Origin: Bdellovibrio sp.
GTDB taxonomy: Bacteria; Bdellovibrionota; Bacteriovoracia; Bacteriovoracales; Bacteriovoracaceae
DNA length: 48,162 bases
NCBI GenBank assembly: GCA_022729855.1
Contig: DZBG01000007.1
Coordinates: 1 to 48,162, forward strand
Direction: 5' to 3'
Shown: one piece after another, positions 25,542 to 32,874 of the stretch
How positions within the stretch are numbered: the first letter of the stretch is position 1
Layout: each line of letters begins with the position of its first letter
Translations under genes and position numbers: made by a program
The notes under the pieces: generated by a model
The model's input: only the letters and a program-made list of their open reading frames with translations
Told to the model about the DNA's origin: nothing
Databases searched by the model: none

Positions 25542-26006
25542 CTAGATATTAGTGTTGCAAGAAGTAGAAGCAACAGAGTTTAAGCTGTTTGTGATTTCTA
25601 CTGAAGAAGCGTCAGCGTTAGAAAAAATGCTTCTGTAGTTTGATTTAAGAGCTTTTCCGAAATCAGCAGTATTTGAACAACCATAAACTTTTGAAAGGTT
25701 CATGATAGTTTCGCCATTTCCTTTAGCGATATCGTTAGCAAGAGCAAGCTTGTTAGCTTCAACATAAGCTTGAACTTGAGATACTTTTAGAGGAGCTGGT
25801 GAATCACAGTTAGATGTACCAGTCGTGATACCAAAAGTTTGAGATCCAGAAGTACCGTTTGTAGTAGCAGTAAGAACTTGCTTCCACCAAGTTTGGTCAC
25901 CTTCGAAAATCATTGAACCAAGACCACATCCTGCTGAACCGTATTTCGCAGCAAAAGCAGAAGAAGCCATAAGAGCTAGAGAAACAACAACCAGAATTTT
26001 TTTCAT
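25542..26006 (-). CDS. DUF3015 family exported protein (copy 2)
   Basis: A 154-aa secreted protein with a signal peptide ending at SAFA. The DUF3015 motifs are clearer than in copy 1: YGSAGCGLGSMIF, then TNGTSGSQTFGITTGTSNC, with cysteines later near YGC and SC. I chose the ATG at 26006 because GGAG lies 6 nt upstream; an in-frame ATG at 26018 would add four residues. Codon use looks more selective than in the neighbours (frequent GCA/GCT, AAG, GTA), compatible with high expression. It is the first gene of the DUF3015-DUF4105-VanX-like run. Confidence 0.87.
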   Translation of the reverse strand: MKKILVVVSLALMASSAFAAKYGSAGCGLGSMIFEGDQTWWKQVLTATTNGTSGSQTFGITTGTSNCDSPAPLKVSQVQAYVEANKLALANDIAKGNGETIMNLSKVYGCSNTADFGKALKSNYRSIFSNADASSVEITNSLNSVASTSCNTNI

Positions 26007-26078
26007 GTAACACTCCATTGTAAAGGGTTGGTTGATAAGGACTAAAATTAATAAGCTTTATTATCAATGGAGGGGACT

Positions 26079-26100
26079 GTTTATTTCAACTGAAATAAAC
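26079..26100. promoter_or_regulatory. 22-bp palindrome upstream of DUF3015 copy 2
   Basis: GTTTATTTCA and TGAAATAAAC form a perfect inverted repeat with a 2-nt centre, about 75 nt upstream of the DUF3015 copy 2 start and about 60 nt beyond the stop of the gene at 26161. It could be an operator or a terminator without a T-run. Confidence 0.45.
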
Positions 26101-26160
26101 AAAATTCGCTCATACTGGAGTAATACACTTGTTTGATTCAATGAGATGTATTGATTTACC

Positions 26161-26697
26161 TTAATTCAACCCAAACGCTTTAAGCGTCAAATAGGTCAGC
26201 CTCAATCTTTTTTCTGATGATTCATCCATAGCAAGCAAGAGCTGCTCTAGTTCATCGGCCAGTCCAAGATCACAGACAAATTTATCCGCTTCGATTTCGG
26301 CCATCATATGATCCATTTCAGGCATCTCAAGTTCGTAAACAAGGAAGGCCACTTCATGAGCAAGATAAGCTTCTGCATAGTTCTTATTTGAACGAACAAG
26401 GCTTTCAAATTGTGGAAAGACCACAACTGTATTTTTAAGAGAGTAATTTTTTTCACGGGCATTTTTGAATTCAGAACTTGGAACAAAAACAATGGCGTGT
26501 TGATAAAGAAGTTTTTCAATAAGGCCAAACGGAAGACGCTTGAGCATCATTTCAAAATTTGTTTTTACTTGTGCATCGTTATTGATCCACGCATGTTCAG
26601 GTTGAGTAAAAAAATATTCTTGAAATTTTAGACGTAGTTCTTTTTTCTTTTGGTGGTCTGAATTTACAGTAAAGAATTTTCCGAGCAGATTTAACAT
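26161..26697 (-). CDS. Hypothetical protein with a degenerate metallopeptidase-like motif
   Basis: A 178-aa protein, probably cytoplasmic, with no signal peptide. Around residues 112-140 it reads AYLAHEVAFLVYELE then AEIEADKFVCDLGL. This resembles the helix pair of gluzincin proteases (HExxH then ExxAD), but the second His is replaced by Phe, so zinc binding is doubtful. A pseudo-enzyme or scaffold is possible. It is followed by a 140-nt gap before the DUF3015 copy 2 gene. I do not assign a family. Confidence 0.65.
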   Translation of the reverse strand: MLNLLGKFFTVNSDHQKKKELRLKFQEYFFTQPEHAWINNDAQVKTNFEMMLKRLPFGLIEKLLYQHAIVFVPSSEFKNAREKNYSLKNTVVVFPQFESLVRSNKNYAEAYLAHEVAFLVYELEMPEMDHMMAEIEADKFVCDLGLADELEQLLLAMDESSEKRLRLTYLTLKAFGLN

Positions 26698-26750
26698 AAT
26701 AAACTCCCTAGTAACTACTTTTCGGGAGTTTATTACGGTTCTAAAGCTAT

Positions 26751-27032
26751 TTATTGAAAAGATGGTTGAGCGTCTGGATCTGTTGAAGCAGTAAGAGGTA
26801 GAGTATATTTCTCACCAATTAGCTCAATAAGATCATCAGGGATTTTTGTCGCCTTATATTTCTTACCGTTAGTCGTTCTAATCCAGAATCCATTGATAAG
26901 TCTATCAGGACGATTGATACGAATTGGTTTTAATGAAACGATATGATCAAGATTAAATAACATCTCAACCTCTTCCATATCCCTACCTAGGGTATCTTTT
27001 GGTGTTAAAACAACAAACTTTCTAAAATTCAT
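26751..27032 (-). CDS. Small hypothetical protein
   Basis: A 93-aa protein with AAGGAG about 6 nt before the ATG, a convincing start. The centre (LFNLDHIVSLKPI, then WIRTTNGKKYKA, then IPDDLIELI) looks like a small beta sheet with an NGKKY turn, slightly reminiscent of FlbD-type proteins but with a longer insertion; the link is weak. The last 15 residues are polar and likely disordered. It sits 54 nt upstream of the gene at 26161 on the same strand. Function unknown. Confidence 0.65.
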   Translation of the reverse strand: MNFRKFVVLTPKDTLGRDMEEVEMLFNLDHIVSLKPIRINRPDRLINGFWIRTTNGKKYKATKIPDDLIELIGEKYTLPLTASTDPDAQPSFQ

Positions 27033-27100
27033 GGAAGACTCCTTTATACTTGAGGTATTTTAAGGGTGTTCAGATTTATTACCAGACTAAAGGTATTTAG

Positions 27101-27763
27101 TTGAAAATTTTACAGGATCCTCATATTCAGCGTGTTCAATTTAGTGCCCCTGCATTTATGGACCTCGTCACTCGCATCCCGCCAGAATCTAAAGAGGTTT
27201 ACCTTCTTTTGCATGGCCTGGGTGAGAGAGGAAAGAGAATTTACCGAAAGTTCATCTCTGCCCTTCCTAAGGATGTGGCTATTCTCGCACCAAATGGGAT
27301 CTATCCCATTAGTACGATGAAGAATGGAGAGGTTCGTTATACCTATGCTTGGTATTTCTATGACCGCACGACAAGCAGCTATCTTATCAATCAAGACACT
27401 CCTGTGGCGTGGCTTGGTGAGATGATTAATACTCTTGATCTGGGCCATCTCCCCTTAACTATTATTGGCTTCTCACAGGGTGGATATCTTGCTCCCTTTG
27501 TTGGCCAGGCCCTCCCTCAAACTAAACATGTTATTGGTATTGGATGTGAGTTCCGTACTCCCCTTCTAAAAGAGAATTTTAATTTTAAGCTAAGTGCTGT
27601 TCATGGACTTGAAGACAAGACGATTCTTCCAGAGTGGGCAAAAAAAGAAATCACTTTTCTGAAATCAAAAAATATAGATTGTGAGTTTTATCCTGTGAAA
27701 GAGACAGGACATGAAATTAGCTCTCAGGTTGTGGAAACAATCACTCAGATTATAAGGAAATAG
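27101..27763 (+). CDS. Carboxylesterase/phospholipase-type alpha/beta hydrolase
   Basis: A 220-aa serine hydrolase with LLLHGLGERG as the oxyanion region (35-44), nucleophile Ser125 in IIGFSQGGYLA, acid Asp172 in HGLEDKTI and His204 in ETGHEI. The fold and length match the Abhydrolase_2 (carboxylesterase) family. The start is a TTG: AAAGG lies 7 nt upstream and the first in-frame ATG would remove the first strand. It is followed after 1 nt by a Nudix gene, so the two form a transcript. The substrate is unknown. Confidence 0.8.
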   Translation: MKILQDPHIQRVQFSAPAFMDLVTRIPPESKEVYLLLHGLGERGKRIYRKFISALPKDVAILAPNGIYPISTMKNGEVRYTYAWYFYDRTTSSYLINQDTPVAWLGEMINTLDLGHLPLTIIGFSQGGYLAPFVGQALPQTKHVIGIGCEFRTPLLKENFNFKLSAVHGLEDKTILPEWAKKEITFLKSKNIDCEFYPVKETGHEISSQVVETITQIIRK

Positions 27764-27764
27764 A

Positions 27765-28286
27765 ATGGAAGATTTAAAATATAACGGAAATATTATTCAA
27801 GTCACTGAAGAGAAGATTGATAATATTGTGTGGGAGAGATGTTACCTTCCAGATGGAGTGATTATTTTTCCATTCACAAAAGAAGGAAAAGTCTTATTCA
27901 TCAAAGAGAAACGCCCTCATGAAACTCCCACTATAAGACTCAAGCCTGTATCAGGAATTTTAGAAAAAGAAAAAGGCAGTCCGGAAGAAAATGCCAATCG
28001 AGAGCTCCAAGAAGAGATTGGATTTAAATCTGCCAAACTCCATCACTACTTCACTCTTTCGGCCAACGGAACTGTAAACAACACACAATACTTTTTCTAC
28101 GCCACTGAACTAATTGCGAGTAAACTTCCGAATCCAGACGGAGAAGATACTGTGATGGAAGTTTTGGAATTAGATATTGATGAGCTCTATCAAATGTATC
28201 TCACTGATAAAATTCGCTGGTCTCATTCGACGCTGGGCTTCTTGAAGCTTTACCACCTGATCAAGGCCGGAAGTCTAACTATATGA
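27765..28286 (+). CDS. Nudix hydrolase (ADP-ribose pyrophosphatase-like)
   Basis: A 173-aa Nudix protein. The Nudix helix is present as SPEENANRELQEEIGF (about 72-87), with the metal-binding RE and EE pairs. The residue usually Glu before SPEE is Gly, and one extra residue separates it from the first Gly, so the N-terminal half of the Nudix box is slightly altered. Overall layout follows NudF/ADP-ribose pyrophosphatases, which clear nucleotide sugars. It starts 1 nt after the esterase gene. Confidence 0.82.
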   Translation: MEDLKYNGNIIQVTEEKIDNIVWERCYLPDGVIIFPFTKEGKVLFIKEKRPHETPTIRLKPVSGILEKEKGSPEENANRELQEEIGFKSAKLHHYFTLSANGTVNNTQYFFYATELIASKLPNPDGEDTVMEVLELDIDELYQMYLTDKIRWSHSTLGFLKLYHLIKAGSLTI

Positions 28287-28330
28287 TTTCATGTTGCCCA
28301 CTGCAAACTTTACCTAGATAGCTATAACTA

Positions 28331-28359
28331 TTGTTTGATTAGCCGAACAGATATATACT
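28331..28359 (+). promoter_or_regulatory. Sigma-70-like promoter of bfd
   Basis: TTGTTT (28331-28336) and TATACT (28354-28359) are separated by exactly 17 nt, and a start site near 28366 would leave a short leader before bfd. No Fur-box-like palindrome was recognised. Confidence 0.5.
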
Positions 28360-28384
28360 GATTAAGACCATAAGGGTGGAACCA

Positions 28385-28588
28385 ATGTATATTTGTATTT
28401 GTAAAGGCATCACAGAAAAGCAACTTCAAGAAGTGATCTCTGCTCGTCCTGCACATAATTCAAAAGATATTCTTAAGGCCCTAGGAATCGGATCAGACTG
28501 TGGAACATGCGTTGAAGACGCTATTAACTCTATTCTCCAAAAGTCATCTGCACCTATCGAATTGAAAGATACCTCAAACAAATCTTAG
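28385..28588 (+). CDS. bfd: Bacterioferritin-associated ferredoxin
   Basis: A 67-aa [2Fe-2S] protein. Cysteines 4, 6, 39 and 42 in CICKG and SDCGTC match the Bfd pattern. Bfd gives electrons to bacterioferritin so that stored Fe(III) is released as Fe(II). I chose the ATG at 28385, which puts the first Cys at position 4 as in E. coli and has AAGGGTGG upstream; a GTG at 28376 would add three residues. bfr follows 66 nt downstream. Confidence 0.92.
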   Translation: MYICICKGITEKQLQEVISARPAHNSKDILKALGIGSDCGTCVEDAINSILQKSSAPIELKDTSNKS

Positions 28589-28620
28589 TACAATAAAACC
28601 TTCTTTCCTTCTTTCATCAC

Positions 28621-28650
28621 ACCTCTTAAAATAGCTCTCATAAGAGAGGT
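28621..28650 (+). promoter_or_regulatory. Hairpin covering the bfr ribosome binding site
   Basis: ACCTCT (28621-28626) can pair with AGAGGT (28645-28650), which includes the ribosome binding site 4 nt before the bfr ATG. An alternative small hairpin CTCT/AGAG (28635-28646) competes. A TAAAAT at 28627-28632 could be a -10 element, in which case the upstream arm would not be in the shorter transcript. Confidence 0.4.
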
Positions 28651-28654
28651 ATTT

Positions 28655-29140
28655 ATGAAAGGTTCTGCAAAAATTATCGAAGCGCTTAATTCAGTTCTCA
28701 CAAAAGAACTTACAGCGATCAATCAATATTTTCTTCATGCACGTATGCTCCAGAATTGGGGTCTTGAAAAAATCGGAAAGCTTGAATACGAAGCTTCAAT
28801 CGATGAAATGAAACATGCCGATATGGTTGTCAAAAGAATTCTTTTCCTTGATGGTTTACCAAATCTTCAAAAGATCGGAAAACTTCGCGTAGGACAAAGT
28901 ATTAAAGAAGTCATCGAAGCAGATCTTGAAGTTGAACTTGAGGCCATCCCTCATTTAAAAAATTGTATCAAGCTTGCTGAAGCTGATCACGATTATGTCA
29001 CTCGAGATCTTTTCCTTTCTATTCTTGCATCCGAAGAAAAGCATGTTGATTGGTTAGAAACACAACAATCACTTATCAAAGCTGTTGGAGTTCAAAATTA
29101 TATTCAATCACAAATTGACCCAGATAAAGGTGCTGACTAA
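28655..29140 (+). CDS. bfr: Bacterioferritin
   Basis: A 161-aa four-helix ferritin that forms a 24-subunit iron store. Ferroxidase ligands sit at the canonical numbers: Glu18, Glu51, His54, Glu94, Glu127 and His130; Met52, the haem ligand between subunits, is present. All key residues are intact, so it should be active and haem-binding. It pairs with bfd. Its stop codon overlaps the stop of the convergent receiver gene. Confidence 0.96.
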   Translation: MKGSAKIIEALNSVLTKELTAINQYFLHARMLQNWGLEKIGKLEYEASIDEMKHADMVVKRILFLDGLPNLQKIGKLRVGQSIKEVIEADLEVELEAIPHLKNCIKLAEADHDYVTRDLFLSILASEEKHVDWLETQQSLIKAVGVQNYIQSQIDPDKGAD

Positions 29141-29544
29141 GCACTGATCTTTTTAATCGGCAGATGAGGGGTGAGCTCTTTCACAAAGTCACTCCTCTCA
29201 ATCGGTTTACTAAATGCTCGGACTTTTCCGCTTTTTGAATTGATACTTTCTGCAAGAATTGAATCAATTGATCCAGACACGATAATAACTTTCGGCGCTT
29301 TAGAATTCATTTTTATATGATACATATTCTGATTACTCTGAATGGATTTCAGCAGCTCGGCCCCAGTCAGCTTGGGCATTTTAAGATCAGTGACAACCAC
29401 GCTAAATTCATCGTTACGAAGTTTATTCAAAGCTTCCATTCCATCACTGGCCTCAAGGACACTAACTTCAAAATGTTCAAGAATGATTTCTTTTAAAATT
29501 TGTCTAAATTCAACTTCATCATCTACGAGTAATACTTTTTTCAT
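29137..29544 (-). CDS. Stand-alone response regulator receiver domain
   Basis: A 135-aa CheY-like protein with the acidic pair Asp8-Asp9, phosphoacceptor Asp53 in VVTDLKMPK, Ser90 in IVSGS and Lys113 in FSKP. A short insertion before the fourth strand (NQNMYHIKMNSKAP) is longer than in CheY. There is no output domain and no kinase nearby. It is the second single-domain receiver in the window; the two sequences are not close. Transcribed toward bfr with overlapping stop codons. Confidence 0.87.
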   Translation of the reverse strand: MKKVLLVDDEVEFRQILKEIILEHFEVSVLEASDGMEALNKLRNDEFSVVVTDLKMPKLTGAELLKSIQSNQNMYHIKMNSKAPKVIIVSGSIDSILAESINSKSGKVRAFSKPIERSDFVKELTPHLPIKKISA

Positions 29545-29630
29545 ATGCAGTATTATCGAATCTTTTCTTAAGATTCCTTATCAAATTTTAAAATATGTGG
29601 AAAAAACATTGATTATCGAGGATCAAATAT

Positions 29631-29663
29631 TTAATCCCTCTTAACATATGCTAGAGGGAATAA
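29631..29663 (-). terminator. Hairpin after the exported PLD-like gene
   Basis: TCCCTCT (29635-29641) pairs with AGAGGGA (29653-29659), and TTA/TAA extend the stem beyond one mismatch. The hairpin lies about 15 nt after the stop of the 29679 gene and is followed on the minus strand by an AT-rich tract. Probably a terminator. Confidence 0.55.
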
Positions 29664-29678
29664 ATATTCGTGAGATGA

Positions 29679-30932
29679 CTAAGGAAGAACATAGTCTCTT
29701 GACATATCTTCAGCACGTGTACTCATCTTGTCCCAGTAACGGGCATATTGATTCGAGAACGCTGAGACAACAGAAGGAATTTTAATAATATAAAAATTCT
29801 CATAGTTTTTAGAAAAAGCTGAGGTCGTTAGATTCCCTGCTCCTGCAAAAACTGCTTTGTTATCAAAAATAAAAAACTTACTGTGCTGTAATTGATAAAC
29901 ATTTTGATTTGTTTCAAGATAACGAACATCAAATCCGCTTGTGATTAACTTCATAATCGCAAAAGCTTCAAAACGAGTATTACGGCCCACATCTTTTTTG
30001 AGATTAGCTGACCAATAGATATCATCGTCAAAAATAAAACGAACATTCTTTTCTGCCGTTTTTAATTTTTCAATAAGCCCTAAAAAGATTCCACTAAAAC
30101 GGTGACTCATTCCTTGAACTAATTTTGAATCCATTGCTAAAGCTTCTAGATTCTGGAATGTATCTTTATCTACTGGAGAGAAATAAGCACGAATATCGTC
30201 TTCCGGCTTTACTGTAATTTTTGTACGACATTCTTTCACATAAGCTTTAAATGTTTTGGCCGCCTGACCTGCTTCAACCATACCATTAAAAACACATAAA
30301 TGATCTTGGATGAAAAATGATTTTGTTGTCGTCGTGATGAAGTTCCAGTTCTCATGATTAATTGATGTTCCACCTGTCATATTTCCAGAAGAGAAAATCA
30401 GTTTTACATCATTTGATGAATTGGGATTAACCATCATAATTTTATTATGAGCATAACCTAGGCCACCTTCATTTCCGCGATAATGAACAGCAACATTAGC
30501 TCCACATTTCTTAATTGATTCAGCTTCTCTATTATCTTTATGATCTTTAGGATTATGATCAAGGATGATTGTAATCTTCACATCACGTTTAGCCGCTTCA
30601 CAAAGAGCTTCAGAAACATTCTTTGAACTAAATGAGAGGTAAGCAAAAAAGATCTCTTTTGTATTTTTGTCACTAATCCATTCTACAATTCTGTATTGAG
30701 GAGAATTTTTTCTCACAACAGATTTAGCTTCATCTGCTGGCTTACAATAAACATCTTGAGGTTTTTGAGAAAGAGTTTTCCCTGAAGTCGTGATGACAGC
30801 ACGGTCATATTTATAAGTCTCACAAACTGGGTTAGTGAAGAGAACCTCATAATTAAATGGCTTCATTTCACTTAATTTGGCAGCTTGTGCAGTGGCTGCG
30901 AGCATCAAAAAGAAAACAACGAGTGATTTCAT
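29679..30932 (-). CDS. Exported phospholipase D-like protein
   Basis: A 417-aa protein with a signal peptide ending near AQA (residue 17) and two PLD motifs. The second is intact: HSKFFIFD followed by GAGNLT. The first, HNKIMMVN (His162, Lys164) followed by SSGNMT, has Asn where HxKxxxxD needs Asp, but both His/Lys pairs remain. Relatives include secreted phospholipases and periplasmic nucleases. Export in a probable predator suggests a role on prey or on the cell's own envelope, which is inference. GAGG lies 7 nt before the ATG. It has its own promoter region facing the gene at 31079. Confidence 0.83.
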   Translation of the reverse strand: MKSLVVFFLMLAATAQAAKLSEMKPFNYEVLFTNPVCETYKYDRAVITTSGKTLSQKPQDVYCKPADEAKSVVRKNSPQYRIVEWISDKNTKEIFFAYLSFSSKNVSEALCEAAKRDVKITIILDHNPKDHKDNREAESIKKCGANVAVHYRGNEGGLGYAHNKIMMVNPNSSNDVKLIFSSGNMTGGTSINHENWNFITTTTKSFFIQDHLCVFNGMVEAGQAAKTFKAYVKECRTKITVKPEDDIRAYFSPVDKDTFQNLEALAMDSKLVQGMSHRFSGIFLGLIEKLKTAEKNVRFIFDDDIYWSANLKKDVGRNTRFEAFAIMKLITSGFDVRYLETNQNVYQLQHSKFFIFDNKAVFAGAGNLTTSAFSKNYENFYIIKIPSVVSAFSNQYARYWDKMSTRAEDMSRDYVLP

Positions 30933-31035
30933 AGTTTGGCCTCATTTTTAAATAAATTATACTTGTTAGAGGCTACTTATCGCGGCGACTCCAAGGGGTA
31001 AAGGGCCAAATCATTTTTTTGACGAACAATTTATT

Positions 31036-31051
31036 GTTTGGTATATCAAAC
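31036..31051. promoter_or_regulatory. Inverted repeat GTTTG-N6-CAAAC upstream of the 31079 gene
   Basis: GTTTG (31036-31040) and CAAAC (31047-31051) flank GTATAT, about 30 nt before the start codon, next to a second small palindrome (AACAATTTATTGTT, 31024-31037). The position fits an operator controlling the small exported protein or the divergent PLD-like gene. Confidence 0.4.
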
Positions 31052-31078
31052 CACCTGTTTACAACGAAGGAATTTAGA

Positions 31079-31453
31079 ATGAAATCAGTTTTAACTTTAG
31101 CGTTTCTTTTATCTGCAACTTCTGCTTTTGCTCGTCAGTATATCCAGTGCTCAAGCCTTGATTATTCAACAACAGATGTAGCTGTTGTCAATCTTCAAAC
31201 AGAAAACGGTGGAACACTATTCATCTCATCTGGAATGCAAAATGATGAATCAGAAAGAACTCTTGTGAAGATTGAAAAAGAAACAACAAAACAAGGTAAA
31301 GTATTTTTTAAAATTGTTAACGATAATATTAATGGAAGTGTTGTTCTTAATAAAAAAGACATTGGTGTAAGCTCGGATTTCATTCTTGTTGATTTAGATT
31401 TCAATGGTTATATGGTTAATTATTCGTGCTTCTCACGAATTTATAATGACTAA
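31079..31453 (+). CDS. Small exported protein of unknown function
   Basis: A 124-aa protein with a signal peptide (MKSVLTLAFLLSATSAFA) and a beta-rich mature part. One Cys near the new N-terminus (QYIQCSS) and one near the end (VNYSCFS) could form a disulfide joining the termini. I chose the ATG at 31079 because AAGGA precedes it and it gives a clean signal peptide. It overlaps the next gene by 8 nt. Family not recognised. Confidence 0.72.
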   Translation: MKSVLTLAFLLSATSAFARQYIQCSSLDYSTTDVAVVNLQTENGGTLFISSGMQNDESERTLVKIEKETTKQGKVFFKIVNDNINGSVVLNKKDIGVSSDFILVDLDFNGYMVNYSCFSRIYND

Positions 31454-31925
31454 AATTCCCCTCTTCTTAATTGTCTCTTTTTCTATATGGTGGGGATGCA
31501 CAGTCCTCACCGATTTTTTCATCGTTCCTACTATTTTTAAAACCATTCCCGATTTTTTTATGGCCGGTGGACTTGGGTTAAAAGTCTTTACCAAATTAAA
31601 TTATTTAGAAGTTATTTTGGCCGTTTTCAGCCTCACTCTTTCTTTAATTCCTCGCCGAGAAAAAGTCCTTATGGCCCTTAGTTTTCTCCTTCTTGGAATA
31701 TCGTCGACTTATATTTTTTATCTCACTCCTAAAATCCAAACTCTCACACTCTGGTGGCAAGAAGCTGAATCTCTTGGATTAACATCTCTTCATGGAGTCG
31801 CTGATATTCAGCAAGACCATCAATTTTTTCATCGTCTCTACGTCTGGATTGACGCAGTTAAGCTAATTCTGCTAACAAGTGGCATTGGTTTTTTAATCTT
31901 TAAACGTAATCAGGTCCATGCTTAG
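31446..31925 (+). CDS. DUF4149-like inner membrane protein
   Basis: A 159-aa membrane protein with four hydrophobic segments. The pattern FSIWWGCTVLTDFFIVP, followed by an AGGLGLKVF segment and HRLYVWIDAVKL, resembles DUF4149/TMEM205-type proteins, whose function is unknown. I chose the ATG at 31446, inside the end of the preceding gene; the longer frame from 31404 would add residues read from that gene's overlap. It overlaps the DusC-like gene by 8 nt, so three genes form one tightly overlapped unit. Confidence 0.7.
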   Translation: MTKIPLFLIVSFSIWWGCTVLTDFFIVPTIFKTIPDFFMAGGLGLKVFTKLNYLEVILAVFSLTLSLIPRREKVLMALSFLLLGISSTYIFYLTPKIQTLTLWWQEAESLGLTSLHGVADIQQDHQFFHRLYVWIDAVKLILLTSGIGFLIFKRNQVHA

Positions 31926-32874
31926 TCCAATTCCTTACGGTTCAGTTTTTTTCGCTCCAATGGAGGGAATTACTGACGAAACTTTCAGAAAAGTTATTTT
32001 GAAGCTCTACCCAGAGTGGGATTATCTTGCGTGCGATTTTTTGAGAGTTCCTGCAGCTGGAGCTTATCCTCAAAAACATCTCTTGAGACATTTTGGGAAT
32101 GATCTTTTTCAAATCCCTTGGGTACGTGAGAAGACCATGTATCAAATTTTAACTTCTAAAAAATCTTTTACTGACATGATAGCAACTCAACTTCAAGAAC
32201 TTGGTGTGCCTTGGCTTGATGTCAATTTGGGATGTCCTTCAAATACTGTTTGTAAGCATGGAGGAGGATCATTCCTTCTTACTGATCTCGTTTCTTTACG
32301 CCAAATCATTAAAGGGATTAGAGAAAATTTTAAAGGTCGCTTTACAGCTAAAATAAGAATTGGATTTCAAGATACTTCAAGTTTTGAAGACTCTATCAAA
32401 CTTCTTAACGATGAAGGTGTTGAGCTTATCACTGTCCACGGGAGAACCCGTGAGGATATGTATAAGACTCCTGCTCGCTGGGAATATATCGCTCGTGCAG
32501 TTCAACTCTCACAGGTTCCAATTATTGGAAATGGTGATACATGGAAGCCGTCAGATATTGATCGGATGTTGAAGGAGACGGGTTGCCATGGAGTGATGGT
32601 AGCTCGTGGTGCTTTAAAGTTTCCATGGATGGCCCAAGATTATAAACGTGGTCAATTTGAATTGAATCAGGAAGAACATCTTAAACGAGTCAAAGACTTT
32701 TTGATTGAGTATCAATCTCATATGGAGAACGTCACTCCACGAGGGATTTTAAAACAATCAAAATCAATTTCAAGATTTATGTTTGATGACGTTGAAGATG
32801 GACCACAGATGAGAAGAAAACTTCTTCTCAGCCAAACAGTGCCAGATTTTTTTAATGTGGTTCATTCTCTTTAG
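31918..32874 (+). CDS. tRNA-dihydrouridine synthase, DusC-like
   Basis: A 318-aa FMN enzyme that reduces a uridine in tRNA. It has an N-terminal APMEGITD, the catalytic Cys106 in VNLGCPSNTV followed by a GGGSFLL loop, KIRIGF, VHGRT and GNGDTW and VMVARGAL for FMN phosphate binding. The GGG loop and the HGRT...W spacing fit DusC (U16-type) more than DusA or DusB. It overlaps the DUF4149-like gene by 8 nt and the convergent GLUG-repeat gene by 4 nt. Confidence 0.9.
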   Translation: MLSPIPYGSVFFAPMEGITDETFRKVILKLYPEWDYLACDFLRVPAAGAYPQKHLLRHFGNDLFQIPWVREKTMYQILTSKKSFTDMIATQLQELGVPWLDVNLGCPSNTVCKHGGGSFLLTDLVSLRQIIKGIRENFKGRFTAKIRIGFQDTSSFEDSIKLLNDEGVELITVHGRTREDMYKTPARWEYIARAVQLSQVPIIGNGDTWKPSDIDRMLKETGCHGVMVARGALKFPWMAQDYKRGQFELNQEEHLKRVKDFLIEYQSHMENVTPRGILKQSKSISRFMFDDVEDGPQMRRKLLLSQTVPDFFNVVHSL

